Origin: a virus
Direction: 5' to 3' (one strand)
IMG/VR virus record: IMGVR_UViG_3300033571_011710
Location: 1 to 22,851 of that record
Length of the DNA stretch: 22,851 nucleotides
Positions 1 through 6,347 of the stretch are shown piece by piece; position 1 is the first letter of the stretch, and each line of letters starts with the position of its first letter. The translations under genes and the position numbers were made by a program. Under the pieces are notes generated by a model, which was given only the letters and a program-made list of their open reading frames with translations, was not told the origin of the DNA and made no database searches.

Positions 1-573
1 GCGCAGGCCCTTCATCCGGGGGTCGAGCGGGTTCTGGAACTCGTCCGTGAACAGGCAGGACGTGCCAAACGCGCCAAGGCTCACGTAACCATCGTGCTGG
101 TTCGCGTGATACCCCGACTGCGCGGCGTACCTGTAATAGAACATCGAGTCGTTGATCTGGTCGAACCACAACTGAACGTCGCGGCGGCGCATCAGGTTCT
201 GGTCCGGATGGCGCAGCCGGTGCCACTTGTTGTTGGCCGGCGTCAGCATCGACTCCATCGCCGCGCTGAACTTCCAGAGCGCGGCGTTCGCCGTTACGTC
301 GTACATTTCCTGGTTGCGCTTGGCACCAGGAACCATATTGCCTTGCTGGTAGAAACTGGTCGAGTAGTAGGGCAGCACCTTGCGCGCCACCTCTTCCCAA
401 TGCCGCTCCCAGATGCCGCGCCGGCTTTCCAGCACCACGAACTCGCGCAGGAGTTCGCCGGCAATCCTCTGCCTCTCCTGCGGATCGCTTGATGCATCGT
501 CCTTCTTGCGTGGCGGCAACTCACCAAACGGTGACGTTGTCTTTTCCGCCATCAGCGGCATCGTTTCGGGCAT
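1..573 (-). CDS. Phage portal (head-tail connector) protein, N-terminal part
   Basis: Partial gene: the first 191 codons are here and the rest lies beyond the left edge. The product forms the dodecameric portal ring at the capsid vertex, through which DNA is packaged and to which the tail attaches. After a charged N-terminus come the features of the T7 gp8-like connector family: an aromatic segment WERHWEEVARKVLP (about residue 55), then PGAKRNQEMYDVTA and WKFSAAMESMLTPANNKWH (about 80-118). Conserved FSAAMESMLTP and the following WH are typical of this family and point to a podovirus-type head. The ATG at 573 directly abuts the stop of the preceding gene (574-576), which suggests translational coupling; in-frame ATGs at 561 and 552 are alternatives. 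It follows terminase in the minus-strand late operon, as expected. Family assignment is firm from the motifs; the exact start is less certain. Confidence 0.9.
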   Translation of the reverse strand, partial: MPETMPLMAEKTTSPFGELPPRKKDDASSDPQERQRIAGELLREFVVLESRRGIWERHWEEVARKVLPYYSTSFYQQGNMVPGAKRNQEMYDVTANAALWKFSAAMESMLTPANNKWHRLRHPDQNLMRRRDVQLWFDQINDSMFYYRYAAQSGYHANQHDGYVSLGAFGTSCLFTDEFQNPLDPRMKGLR

Positions 574-822
574 TTACATCCCCAACAGTGTCTTCGAGGT
601 TCTGCCGCCAGCCTGCGGCAAAGGAGGCGGGCCAGCACCTAACGAGGTAGGCGCTGCTGGCGCTGCCGGCGTCCCGCCGCCATCCGGTGACTGAACGCCA
701 AACTTCTTGTCATAGGCATCCCAGAACGGCTTCATCCGCTCGGCAATCTTCGGGAAACGCTGCATCATGGACTGCCGCTGGGACTGCATGAACGCGCGGC
801 CAGTCGCAGTTCTCATCGACAT
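574..822 (-). CDS. Small late-operon protein with C-terminal GGRTSK-LLG motif
   Basis: An 82-aa protein of unknown function between terminase and portal. The N-terminal half is Arg/Gln/Met-rich and probably helical (QSQRQSMMQRFPKIAERMKP). A Gly/Pro/Ala-rich linker follows, and the protein ends GGRTSKTLLGM. This end resembles the end of the gene just upstream (GGRTSTILTGG, then KTSKVLLGG), so the two may be related or share a partner. The ATG at 822 is preceded by a GGGGGG ribosome-binding stretch six bases away, which overlaps the 3' end of the previous gene. The stop abuts the portal start. Short Pro/Gly-rich proteins with such ends occur between terminase and portal in other podovirus-like genomes as far as I recall; their role is not known to me. 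Confidence 0.75.
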   Translation of the reverse strand: MSMRTATGRAFMQSQRQSMMQRFPKIAERMKPFWDAYDKKFGVQSPDGGGTPAAPAAPTSLGAGPPPLPQAGGRTSKTLLGM

Positions 823-824
823 GG

Positions 825-1064
825 CTAACCCCCCAGCAGCACTTTTGAGGTCTTCAGCTTGTCCTGCTCCTCGCCATCGCCACCCGTCAAAATCGTGGAC
901 GTTCGGCCACCCATCATCGCGGCCAGAGCCGCCTTCGTGGTCTCGGCCCCGACATCCTTCATCGTCGGCGCATCGGGGGCTGGCGGGGGCGTGGACGCCT
1001 TCTTGCTCGGCACCAAACCGATCGCGCGGCCAATGCTTCTGACCGCCTTGCCTATGAACGACAT
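825..1064 (-). CDS. Small late-operon protein, GGRTSTILTG motif
   Basis: A 79-aa protein of unknown function directly after large terminase. It opens MSFIGKAVRSIGRAIGLV, a short amphipathic or weakly hydrophobic helix. A Pro/Ala-rich stretch and an alanine-rich segment follow, then GGRTSTILTGG and a final KTSKVLLGG. The final motif recurs in the next gene (574-822). The ATG at 1064 has a GGAG sequence about eight bases upstream. Gene order (terminase, two short proteins, portal) suggests a minor virion or assembly role, but that is inferred only from position. Confidence 0.75.
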   Translation of the reverse strand: MSFIGKAVRSIGRAIGLVPSKKASTPPPAPDAPTMKDVGAETTKAALAAMMGGRTSTILTGGDGEEQDKLKTSKVLLGG

Positions 1065-1091
1065 CGTGTTACTCCGGCTGAATTGCTCAAA

Positions 1092-2645
1092 TCACAATAC
1101 CTCATAATCCAGATCCCGCGCAACGCGGTTACGGGTCACCGCATTTCCACGGCCATGCGCCGCGTTCAGCCGCGCCACTGGCTGCGCAAACGTCAGCGCC
1201 AGCGCCTCGGCGTGGTCCGGACTCGCCAGCCCGCGCCGCTTCATCTCGTCCTTGCTCTCCAGCTGCACCTTGTTGCTCGTCGGGTGGTAGCGGTACTCCG
1301 GGCTGATGAGGTCGGTCTGCAACTCGGAGTTCTCGGGGATCGCCCCCGTTCCCAGCCACTCCCGCAGCCGGCCCCATATCTCCACGCGCTTGTTGTAGTA
1401 CGTGTCCGCGTCGGTGGGGGATGACCCCATCTGCACCTCGATCACCTTGTATCCCCACGCCTTCAGGTTATCGACCACGCCCCCGCCAACCCCGTTGCCG
1501 TCCACGAAGATCGCGTTGACGTTGTGCTTCTGCGCCTGCTCGGCCACGATCGTCGCAAGCTGTACGGTGTCGATCGACTTGTAGGCCAACCATGGAATGA
1601 CCCGGGCGTCGCGGCCCTTGCGGAAGGCGATGACGCTGCGGTCCTCGCCAAAGCGGGCCACGTCCACCCCCATCACCAAGGGAGCGCCAACGTCGGGGAT
1701 GGCTTCGCGGGTGGCGGCTGAGTACGCCAGGTCCTTGCCGATGAACTGGTTCGCGCCCTTGTTCGGGAACTCACCCTTCACCTCAACGCGGGCTTCGTCG
1801 CTGTCATCGCCATACTGTGCGATGATCTTGTCGAACGTGCCTCGGTCCGTCCCCTCAACCGTGCGGCTGTCGATGTTGCGGCACTTCCAGAAGTTACGGT
1901 CCTTGTGGAAGCACTCAAAGAAAGGACCGGAATTTCGGCGCGGGTTAGAGAACACGAACCAATAACGATCAGGGATCGGCTCGGTGAAGAAGCCCTCGGA
2001 AACCGTCCAGATGGGGCGGGGAATGCCCGACGCCTCGTCGAAGATCAGCATCACACCAGCGTGATTGTGGATGCCGGCAAAAGCGTCCGGGTTCTCTTCC
2101 GACCACAACTGGGCCGAAGCGTACCAGTAACCAAGGTCGATCTTAAGATCCCGTTTGACGGCTTCACCAAACCACTCGGCTGGGCGCAGGGACATCGCGT
2201 TAACTTCCCACCAGTGGGAGTTGATCGCGAGTGCGGTCCACTTGCCGATCTCCGCCATGGTGCGGGACCGTAACTGCTGCTCGGTGTTGGCCGTTACGAT
2301 CGTGGTGCTGCCCAGCCGGGTACTCATGAACCATAGGGTGAGCATCGAGACGAGGGCGGATTTGCCAATGCCTCGTCCGGAGGCGTCGGCAGAGCGCCAC
2401 ATCTCCATGAGGGAGCGGTTCGCCGCGCGGAGTTCGTTGGCCTTGATGTGCCGCTCCATCTCCTGGAGCGTCTCTTTCTGCCACCCGCGCGGCCCATTGT
2501 ATTGCTCAAGGGGGGTGTTTTTCTTGCCCCACGGAAACGCATAGAGGGCAAAATTGAGCGGGGATGCGTGGATCTGCGGGGACCACAGATCCACCATGAG
2601 CCGTTGCTCTGACTGGGCGTCGTAGAGGGGCTGTTGTTTAGCCAC
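1092..2645 (-). CDS. terL: Terminase large subunit (packaging ATPase/nuclease)
   Basis: A 517-aa motor protein that pumps DNA through the portal and cuts the concatemer. The N-terminal ATPase has a Walker A-like loop SGRGIGKSA (about residues 89-97), Walker B with catalytic Glu in VMLIFDEASG (198-207), and a coupling motif SNPRR (233-237). The C-terminal RNase H-like nuclease shows acidic positions in MGVDVARFGED (D328), IFVDGNGVGGG (D382) and SPDHAEAL (D477). The length is normal for the family. The start is a GTG at 2645, overlapping the preceding 59-aa gene by eight bases, so translation is probably coupled. An ATG reading a different frame nearby is a shadow. It lies between the small terminase and portal genes, the classic packaging order. 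Confidence 0.95.
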   Translation of the reverse strand: MAKQQPLYDAQSEQRLMVDLWSPQIHASPLNFALYAFPWGKKNTPLEQYNGPRGWQKETLQEMERHIKANELRAANRSLMEMWRSADASGRGIGKSALVSMLTLWFMSTRLGSTTIVTANTEQQLRSRTMAEIGKWTALAINSHWWEVNAMSLRPAEWFGEAVKRDLKIDLGYWYASAQLWSEENPDAFAGIHNHAGVMLIFDEASGIPRPIWTVSEGFFTEPIPDRYWFVFSNPRRNSGPFFECFHKDRNFWKCRNIDSRTVEGTDRGTFDKIIAQYGDDSDEARVEVKGEFPNKGANQFIGKDLAYSAATREAIPDVGAPLVMGVDVARFGEDRSVIAFRKGRDARVIPWLAYKSIDTVQLATIVAEQAQKHNVNAIFVDGNGVGGGVVDNLKAWGYKVIEVQMGSSPTDADTYYNKRVEIWGRLREWLGTGAIPENSELQTDLISPEYRYHPTSNKVQLESKDEMKRRGLASPDHAEALALTFAQPVARLNAAHGRGNAVTRNRVARDLDYEVL

Positions 2646-2817
2646 GCGACCAACTCGCGGCGACGATCGGCTCGTCCGGGTTGGTGGCGTCGGTGACTGT
2701 TACCACGCGCACTGACTCCGATCGGAAGATCTTCTCGGCTGCGTCCATTGCGGCGGCGAGGGTGGCGTAACCCAGCGTCTGGGTTTCGCTGCTCTGGGTG
2801 AACTCGACCTGAAACAT
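2638..2817 (-). CDS. 59-aa hypothetical protein upstream of terL
   Basis: A short gene beginning MFQVEFTQSSETQTLGYATL and ending VAASWSRG. It has an excellent ribosome-binding site (AAGGAG, five bases before the ATG) and its last eight bases overlap the GTG of terL. The predicted pattern is a strand, a helix (AAAMDAAEKIF), two short strands (VRVVTVTDA) and a polar end, so it should fold as a small alpha/beta domain. No family is recognised. The strong signal followed by overlap suggests that it also serves to drive terL translation. Confidence 0.7.
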   Translation of the reverse strand: MFQVEFTQSSETQTLGYATLAAAMDAAEKIFRSESVRVVTVTDATNPDEPIVAASWSRG

Positions 2818-2826
2818 TGTGGCTCC

Positions 2827-2841
2827 TTGTTACCGTAACAA
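2827..2841 (-). promoter_or_regulatory. Inverted repeat TTGTTAC-C-GTAACAA, possible operator
   Basis: A perfect 7-bp inverted repeat around one central base lies directly before the ribosome-binding site of the 59-aa/terL/portal genes. The stretch beyond it (2842-2870) is very AT-rich (TATAAAA on the minus strand) and could hold a promoter, although no good -35 box is seen. Related GTTAC/GTAAC half sites occur ahead of other operons in the window (3541-3563, 10680-10699, 18778-18796). Function as a repressor or activator site is inferred. Confidence 0.45.
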
Positions 2842-2861
2842 CTTCCTGATTTTTATTTTAT

Positions 2862-2885
2862 AAAAAATTTCCGGGCGTGACGCCC
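2862..2885 (-). terminator. Possible weak terminator after the small terminase gene
   Basis: On the minus strand GGGCG-TCA-CGCCC forms a 5-bp GC stem, followed after GGAAA by a run of six T. This sits between the small terminase gene and the 59-aa gene. The short stem and the gap before the T-run make it a weak candidate; it might act as an attenuator. Confidence 0.3.
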
Positions 2886-2913
2886 CCGAGAATACCGCGA
2901 GCCAGGAATTTCC

Positions 2914-2965
2914 GGGGGTACCCCCGCCCCCCTCCCCCCTCCTGCGATTCGAGGGGGTACCCCCC
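2914..2965. repeat. Two GGGGGTACCCCC palindromes flanking a C-rich (minus-strand G-rich) tract
   Basis: GGGGGTACCCCC occurs at 2914-2925 and again at 2953-2964, separated by a tract that is nearly all C on the plus strand (2926-2942). Each palindrome is self-complementary and also complementary to the other. The minus strand carries closely spaced G5-G6 runs that could form a G-quadruplex. It lies in the gap between small and large terminase genes. A packaging (cos/pac) site, an RNA structure in the late transcript, or both are possible; nothing in the sequence alone decides. Confidence 0.6.
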
Positions 2966-2978
2966 TGCCGGCGAGCGA

Positions 2979-3437
2979 TTAGTTATCGCTGGGCTCTAGC
3001 GTGATTTTCTGCGGAATCGCTTGTGTTTCTGCGTGCTCAATCGTTAGCTGGTCGCTCACTGGACGCGGAATACGCGCGCGTGCTTCGGCGAGCGTCGAAC
3101 CAATATCAATTGTCTGAGTGACGTTGAGGTCTATTCGCTCGCCGTAACGCCTCGCGTTATGCTTGCTCGCGACCCATTGCCTTGCACCGATTTGATTGCG
3201 CGCACGGTGCGGGTCCTTGTTCTCATCATCCGCGATCACGATGATCTCATCCGCGTACAAATCAGCGCGAATTTCTAGTGCGCGACCGTAAGCAAGAGCC
3301 AATTCTCGATCACCTGACAGGATAGCGTTCAGCGTCGATCCTGACAGGCTAGCATCTGCAAGCGCTGATTTGAGCGTTGATCCGTTGGCTATCGCCTCGA
3401 TAGCTTTCCGCGCGCGTTCTTTGGGTGTTTGGGCCAT
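2979..3437 (-). CDS. terS: Terminase small subunit
   Basis: A 152-aa protein that would recognise the packaging site and recruit the large subunit. It has an N-terminal helix-turn-helix region (ANGSTLKSALADASLSGSTL) and then the pattern typical of P22-like small terminases: YGRALEIRADLYADEIIVIA, DDENKDPHRARNQIGARQW and ASKHNARRYGERIDLNVTQ. The family usually shows exactly this RADxxADEI, ARxWxASK and YGERIDLN series. The start may be the ATG at 3437 or the GTG just before it at 3440; no clear ribosome-binding site precedes either, so the start is uncertain. It is the first gene of the minus-strand block and is divergent from the small-gene operon starting near 3598. Confidence 0.85.
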   Translation of the reverse strand: MAQTPKERARKAIEAIANGSTLKSALADASLSGSTLNAILSGDRELALAYGRALEIRADLYADEIIVIADDENKDPHRARNQIGARQWVASKHNARRYGERIDLNVTQTIDIGSTLAEARARIPRPVSDQLTIEHAETQAIPQKITLEPSDN

Positions 3438-3528
3438 CACAATACGATAATACGTGCCAGGAAAACGCGCAAATCCGACGTAACATCAATGGGTTAGCAC
3501 ATAGGGTGCGACAACTTAACTCAGGGGT

Positions 3529-3563
3529 GTTGCGTTTATCGTAACACATGGCTATGTTGTTAC
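3529..3563 (+). promoter_or_regulatory. Candidate promoter and operator of the small-gene operon
   Basis: A possible -35 box TTGCGT (3530-3535) is followed after 17 bases by TATGTT (3553-3558). Overlapping it is a near-perfect inverted repeat: GTAACACAT (3541-3549) against ATGTTGTTAC (3554-3563), with one base inserted in one arm. The first part, TTGCGTTWATCGWAAC, is shared with the leader of the second plus-strand operon at 7525. Between this site and the first gene a hairpin GCAGCG-ACGG-CGCTGC (3568-3583) sits just before the GGGAGG ribosome-binding site. Promoter and operator roles are inferred. Confidence 0.5.
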
Positions 3564-3597
3564 TCAGGCAGCGACGGCGCTGCGGGAGGATTAGACC

Positions 3598-3879
3598 ATG
3601 AAAAACCAATTCGCTGAAGCAGGCTTTCCGCTCACTCACCAAGGCGGGAACGTGTACGCGTATCAAATGCAAATTGGCGACCGCTTTATCCTGATTACTG
3701 AAGAAATGGGCGGTTATTGTGTCGGGCTTCATTCGGCGGTCGACTGCATCACGTATGCCGACATTCCTGATGTCGGGGCGGACACGGCAGGCACGGCGAT
3801 ATTGTTTGCGCAACGCCTCGTCATAGCTTGCTACGTCCGCGCCGTTACCCGCGCCATTACCCGCGCAATGTCAAATTGA
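3598..3879 (+). CDS. 93-aa hypothetical protein, first gene of small-gene cluster
   Basis: Unrecognised protein. It reads as a small alpha/beta domain: beta-strands around NVYAYQMQIGDRFILITEE, a Gly-rich turn, and a helical C-terminal third rich in Ala, Ile and Val that ends in a basic tail (RAVTRAITRAMSN). The ribosome-binding site GGGAGG lies eight bases before the ATG, inside the leader pattern GGAGGATTAGACCATG that is repeated with small changes ahead of most genes in this cluster. It is the first gene after the divergent control region, so probably the earliest expressed of the cluster. Confidence 0.75.
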   Translation: MKNQFAEAGFPLTHQGGNVYAYQMQIGDRFILITEEMGGYCVGLHSAVDCITYADIPDVGADTAGTAILFAQRLVIACYVRAVTRAITRAMSN

Positions 3880-3893
3880 AGGAGGGACACGAT

Positions 3894-4100
3894 ATGAACG
3901 CGATACAAATCACCGACAAATGGGTTTCAATTCTCGGTATAGGGTTTAACCCCGACACACGCGGCGACGAATATGGTTCGCCAGCATTGAGCGCGGCGCT
4001 TGTCGCGGAATATGAGCGCGACATGCAAACGCTATTCAGCGTCTCGCAGGATGCCTCCGCGGAATGCATCGCGGCTTGGAAGCGTGCGGGCCTTATTTGA
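3894..4100 (+). CDS. 68-aa hypothetical protein
   Basis: Unrecognised small protein starting MNAIQITDKWVSILGIGF. The C-terminal half is helical (LSAALVAEYERDMQTLF) and ends in WKRAGLI. The start at 3894 was chosen because AAGGAGGGACACGAT precedes it; an in-frame upstream start at 3828 lies inside the previous gene and has no such site. The gap to the previous stop is only 14 bases. Confidence 0.7.
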   Translation: MNAIQITDKWVSILGIGFNPDTRGDEYGSPALSAALVAEYERDMQTLFSVSQDASAECIAAWKRAGLI

Positions 4101-4152
4101 CCGCGCCTAACGCATTGTGATTATCGAAACACAGAAACAGGGACATATTGCC

Positions 4153-4842
4153 ATGACAAACAATTATCGCGTTCACCTGACACACAAATCACGCAACGAA
4201 AAGACCGGACCGATCCCGGTCAGCACAACAACGCAAGAAACATGTCCCTCGAATTGTCCGCTCGCGGGCAAGGGCTGTTATGCTAAAGGCGGTCCTTTGG
4301 CTATTCACTGGAAAGCTGTGACAGAGGGTAAGACCGGAGTTACGTGGCGCGATTTCACGCAAGCCATTGCCGCATTGCCGCAAGGCATACTGTGGAGGCA
4401 TAATCAGGCGGGCGATTTGCCCGGAAACCGCGTGAAGATTGACCGAGGCGCACTTGACGCTCTTGTTGTCGCGAACACGGGCAAGCGCGGGTTCACCTAC
4501 ACCCATTACTCGCCCACTCCGGACAATGCGCGCGCCATTGCAGACGCTAATACGCGCGGATTCACAATCAATCTGTCGGCGAATAATCCGGCACACGCGG
4601 ACCGCTTGGCCGCGCTCAATATCGCTCCCGTGGTCACGGTGCTACCTGCTAGCGTTGACGGTAACGCGACGCGCACACTTGCCACGCCTGAAGGGCGCAC
4701 GATTGCTGTGTGTCCTGCAACGTACAAAGACACGTCGTGCGCGGCGTGCAAGCTTTGCGCGGTTCGCGACCGTAACGTGATTGTCGGGTTTCCGGCACAT
4801 GGTGCGTCAAAGAAAGCCGCGAGTGCAATCGCGGCCGCTTAA
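4153..4842 (+). CDS. Cys-rich phage protein of the DUF7227-like family
   Basis: A 229-aa protein of a family I recognise from phages of Alphaproteobacteria and whose function is unknown. The N-terminus has KTGPIPVST and then CPSNCPLAGKGCYA, with Cys spacing C-x3-C-x6-C. The middle shows alternating strands and helices (LWRHNQAGDLPG, RGFTYTHY, FTINLSANN, APVVTVLP), as in a barrel-like alpha/beta fold. The C-terminus adds VCPATYKDTSCAACKLCAVR, a second Cys cluster. The two clusters could together hold zinc or an Fe-S centre, and a distant link to other Cys-containing phage families such as Gp88 is conceivable; both are inference. The ATG at 4153 fits the start of conserved sequence better than the GTG at 4117, but no strong ribosome-binding site precedes either. 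It is the only long gene in a cluster of very short ones. Confidence 0.8.
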   Translation: MTNNYRVHLTHKSRNEKTGPIPVSTTTQETCPSNCPLAGKGCYAKGGPLAIHWKAVTEGKTGVTWRDFTQAIAALPQGILWRHNQAGDLPGNRVKIDRGALDALVVANTGKRGFTYTHYSPTPDNARAIADANTRGFTINLSANNPAHADRLAALNIAPVVTVLPASVDGNATRTLATPEGRTIAVCPATYKDTSCAACKLCAVRDRNVIVGFPAHGASKKAASAIAAA

Positions 4843-4861
4843 TGTAGCGCATGGCGCGTGC

Positions 4862-4875
4862 TAGGCGCGCGCCTA
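4862..4875. repeat. Perfect 14-nt palindrome TAGGCGCGCGCCTA
   Basis: A self-complementary sequence lies in the 70-base gap between the Cys-rich gene and the next small gene. It could be a protein-binding site or an RNA hairpin that separates the two genes. There is no T-run after it, so an intrinsic terminator is unlikely. Confidence 0.5.
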
Positions 4876-4912
4876 ACCCTGCATTAACGCGGGACAACAG
4901 GAGGGATAGAAC

Positions 4913-5203
4913 ATGCCGCTTTCAATCACGTATGAGAATTGGACGTACGAAGACCTCGACGCAGGCGACACGGACGATAAAGGCTATCTGTATGATGCCT
5001 GCGACCTTTGGACGTTTATCAGCGAGTTAGGGTATGTGACGCACGTCGAGCGCGCGCACAATGGCGCAACGTTATATTGCGAATCACAGATTACGGATTA
5101 CACGCGAGGCGTCGAGACAGTACTCGCTGGGCACATCAAGGGCACACCCGCCACAGTCGAGCGTATCGTGCGCTTGCTTCGCGCGCGGGGCGTGCCAGCC
5201 TAA
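4913..5203 (+). CDS. 96-aa hypothetical protein
   Basis: Unrecognised protein. The N-terminal half is acidic and rich in aromatic residues (ENWTYEDLDAGDTDDKGYLY, then LWTFISELGYVTHVE), and the C-terminal third is a basic helix (ATVERIVRLLRARGVPA). It could be a small globular DNA-mimic-like or adaptor protein, but nothing in the sequence proves this. The ATG is preceded by AGGAGGGATAGAAC, the cluster's standard leader. The stop codon lies in the loop of an inverted repeat (5192-5212). Confidence 0.75.
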   Translation: MPLSITYENWTYEDLDAGDTDDKGYLYDACDLWTFISELGYVTHVERAHNGATLYCESQITDYTRGVETVLAGHIKGTPATVERIVRLLRARGVPA

Positions 5204-5259
5204 ACCTGGCACCCAAAAAACAGACAGACTGAGCAGTAACCACGCCCAAAATTTTGGGC
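5192..5259. repeat. Two inverted repeats around and after a stop codon
   Basis: GTGCCAG (5192-5198) and CTGGCAC (5206-5212) form a perfect 7-bp hairpin whose loop carries the TAA stop codon of the preceding gene. Further on, GCCCAAAATTTTGGGC (5244-5259) is a perfect 16-nt palindrome. Parts of this gap recur between 6598 and 6700, including CCACGCCCAAAATT and ACTGAGCAGTA. There is no T-run on the plus strand, so these look more like mRNA-stability or protein-binding structures than terminators. Confidence 0.55.
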
Positions 5260-5279
5260 AGCAAATTGGAGGGATAGAT

Positions 5280-5531
5280 ATGAGCAAAATCACGCTGACA
5301 AATGATTTTCACGACACTACCGCCGTTCTGCGTGCGTTAGACGTTTACGGCGGGGGGCACATTTCCGGGCCGCCCGCGTACCAGAAAGTTTCGATCCGGG
5401 CATGGCGCGCGGCAATGCGCAAGCTGTGCCCGTTCAACGATTGTCAATGCGGACGGCTTAAGATCGATGGACGCGCGCCACGACATGAAACGGTTTACTA
5501 CAACGGGCGCATTGACCACGTACGGATTTAA
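5280..5531 (+). CDS. 83-aa hypothetical protein with CPFNDCQCG
   Basis: Unrecognised protein beginning MSKITLTNDFHDTTAVLRAL. The middle has a Gly-rich turn (DVYGGGHISGPP) and a segment LCPFNDCQCG with three cysteines (C-x4-C-x-C), and the end is YYNGRIDHVRI. The cysteines might bind a metal, but there are too few to say. The start at 5280 was chosen because GGAGGGATAGAT precedes it; longer in-frame versions start inside the upstream gene. Confidence 0.7.
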   Translation: MSKITLTNDFHDTTAVLRALDVYGGGHISGPPAYQKVSIRAWRAAMRKLCPFNDCQCGRLKIDGRAPRHETVYYNGRIDHVRI

Positions 5532-5544
5532 GGAGGGATAGAAC

Positions 5545-5745
5545 ATGAAAACGCGATACACTTTTTATTTTGAGGGGGAGCCTCAATTCGCAGGCAATGA
5601 TCCGCGCGAGTACACAGCTCACCTGTTGCGCGCATGGCGCAAGGGCGCACAAGGCGTAACGTTGAAGCGTTTAGGCTTTGGTCATTACCGCGTCGAGGCC
5701 CTTTCAGGCAACGTTGCCGGCATCGTGAAGCGTGCAGAGGGCTGA
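5545..5745 (+). CDS. 66-aa hypothetical protein
   Basis: Unrecognised small basic protein, MKTRYTFYFEGEPQFAGN at the start and GHYRVEALSGNVAGIVKRAEG at the end. The pattern is strand, helix (YTAHLLRAWRKGA), strand, strand. It has the cluster leader AAGGAGGGATAGAAC directly before the ATG and begins 13 bases after the previous stop. Confidence 0.7.
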   Translation: MKTRYTFYFEGEPQFAGNDPREYTAHLLRAWRKGAQGVTLKRLGFGHYRVEALSGNVAGIVKRAEG

Positions 5746-5747
5746 CC

Positions 5748-5951
5748 ATGACCGACCCAGAAACCGCGCTTGATTTGATGACGTACGAACAAGCGAAGCG
5801 CCACGCCCTGGCCCTTGCACTCGCCACGGGGGCGGAAATCGCCGTGGTGCATTGCGGCGAAGATTATTATGTCGCCAAGAGCGCCAGCATTGCCCGGAAA
5901 AATTACCCACAAGACATTGAAAGTATCATCAGGCCAAGAGGGAGGGGCTGA
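5748..5951 (+). CDS. 67-aa hypothetical protein
   Basis: Unrecognised small protein, MTDPETALDLMTYEQAKRHA at the start, then an Ala/Leu-rich helix (ALALALATGAEIAVVHC) and EDYYVAKSASIARKNYPQ. The helix is too short and interrupted to be a clear membrane span. The ATG at 5748 follows the previous stop by only two bases, and the previous gene's end supplies a GAGGG ribosome-binding stretch. Co-translated with its neighbours by position. Confidence 0.65.
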   Translation: MTDPETALDLMTYEQAKRHALALALATGAEIAVVHCGEDYYVAKSASIARKNYPQDIESIIRPRGRG

Positions 5952-5952
5952 C

Positions 5953-6126
5953 ATGCTCACAATAAAACTAACGCGCGACGAGGCGCGCTTGATTGACCGC
6001 GCCATATGCGACGCGATGGAAGCGATACGCACTGACATAAAGCGCGGGCGTCCTACCATGAACTACCTGGAAGAGTTTGCGAAATGCCGCGCCATACTGC
6101 GCAAGCTAGATTGTTGGGAGGGTTAG
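5953..6126 (+). CDS. 57-aa hypothetical helical protein
   Basis: Unrecognised, predicted almost wholly helical: MLTIKLTRDEARLIDRAI, then CDAMEAIRTDIKRGRP and LEEFAKCRAILRKLD. The leader GGGAGGGGCTGAC precedes the ATG at 5953, which is why this start was preferred to in-frame starts inside the previous gene. A helical bundle or a small dimeric protein is likely. Confidence 0.65.
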   Translation: MLTIKLTRDEARLIDRAICDAMEAIRTDIKRGRPTMNYLEEFAKCRAILRKLDCWEG

Positions 6127-6128
6127 AC

Positions 6129-6347
6129 ATGAGACAGTTTCGGTTTAAGCGCCACGACGTGACGCTATACACAAACGATAGCGGCAACGGATTGTTTGAG
6201 GACGAACGGTCTAACGTAACAGGCATGATTACAGGTAGCTATCGCCAGATATTGGGAACCGGGCAATTCAGCGTTGCCGGGATGACTGAGGAAGGGGCGC
6301 GGCGCAAAGTGTGGCGCGAGGCGCAACGCATGTGGGGGATGGTGTGA
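6129..6347 (+). CDS. 72-aa hypothetical protein
   Basis: Unrecognised small protein with a beta-rich N-terminal half (FRFKRHDVTLYTND) and a basic helical end (TEEGARRKVWREAQRMW). The ATG is preceded by GGAGGGTTAGAC, again the cluster leader. Its stop codon overlaps the start of the next gene as GTGATG, so the two are probably translated together. Confidence 0.65.
   Translation: MRQFRFKRHDVTLYTNDSGNGLFEDERSNVTGMITGSYRQILGTGQFSVAGMTEEGARRKVWREAQRMWGMV

Noticed and set aside
3349-3813. 154-codon minus-strand ORF across the small-terminase start and the divergent promoter region
   Set aside because: It would cover the intergenic control region and run antisense to the 93-aa gene; Cys/Arg-rich composition looks like a shadow.
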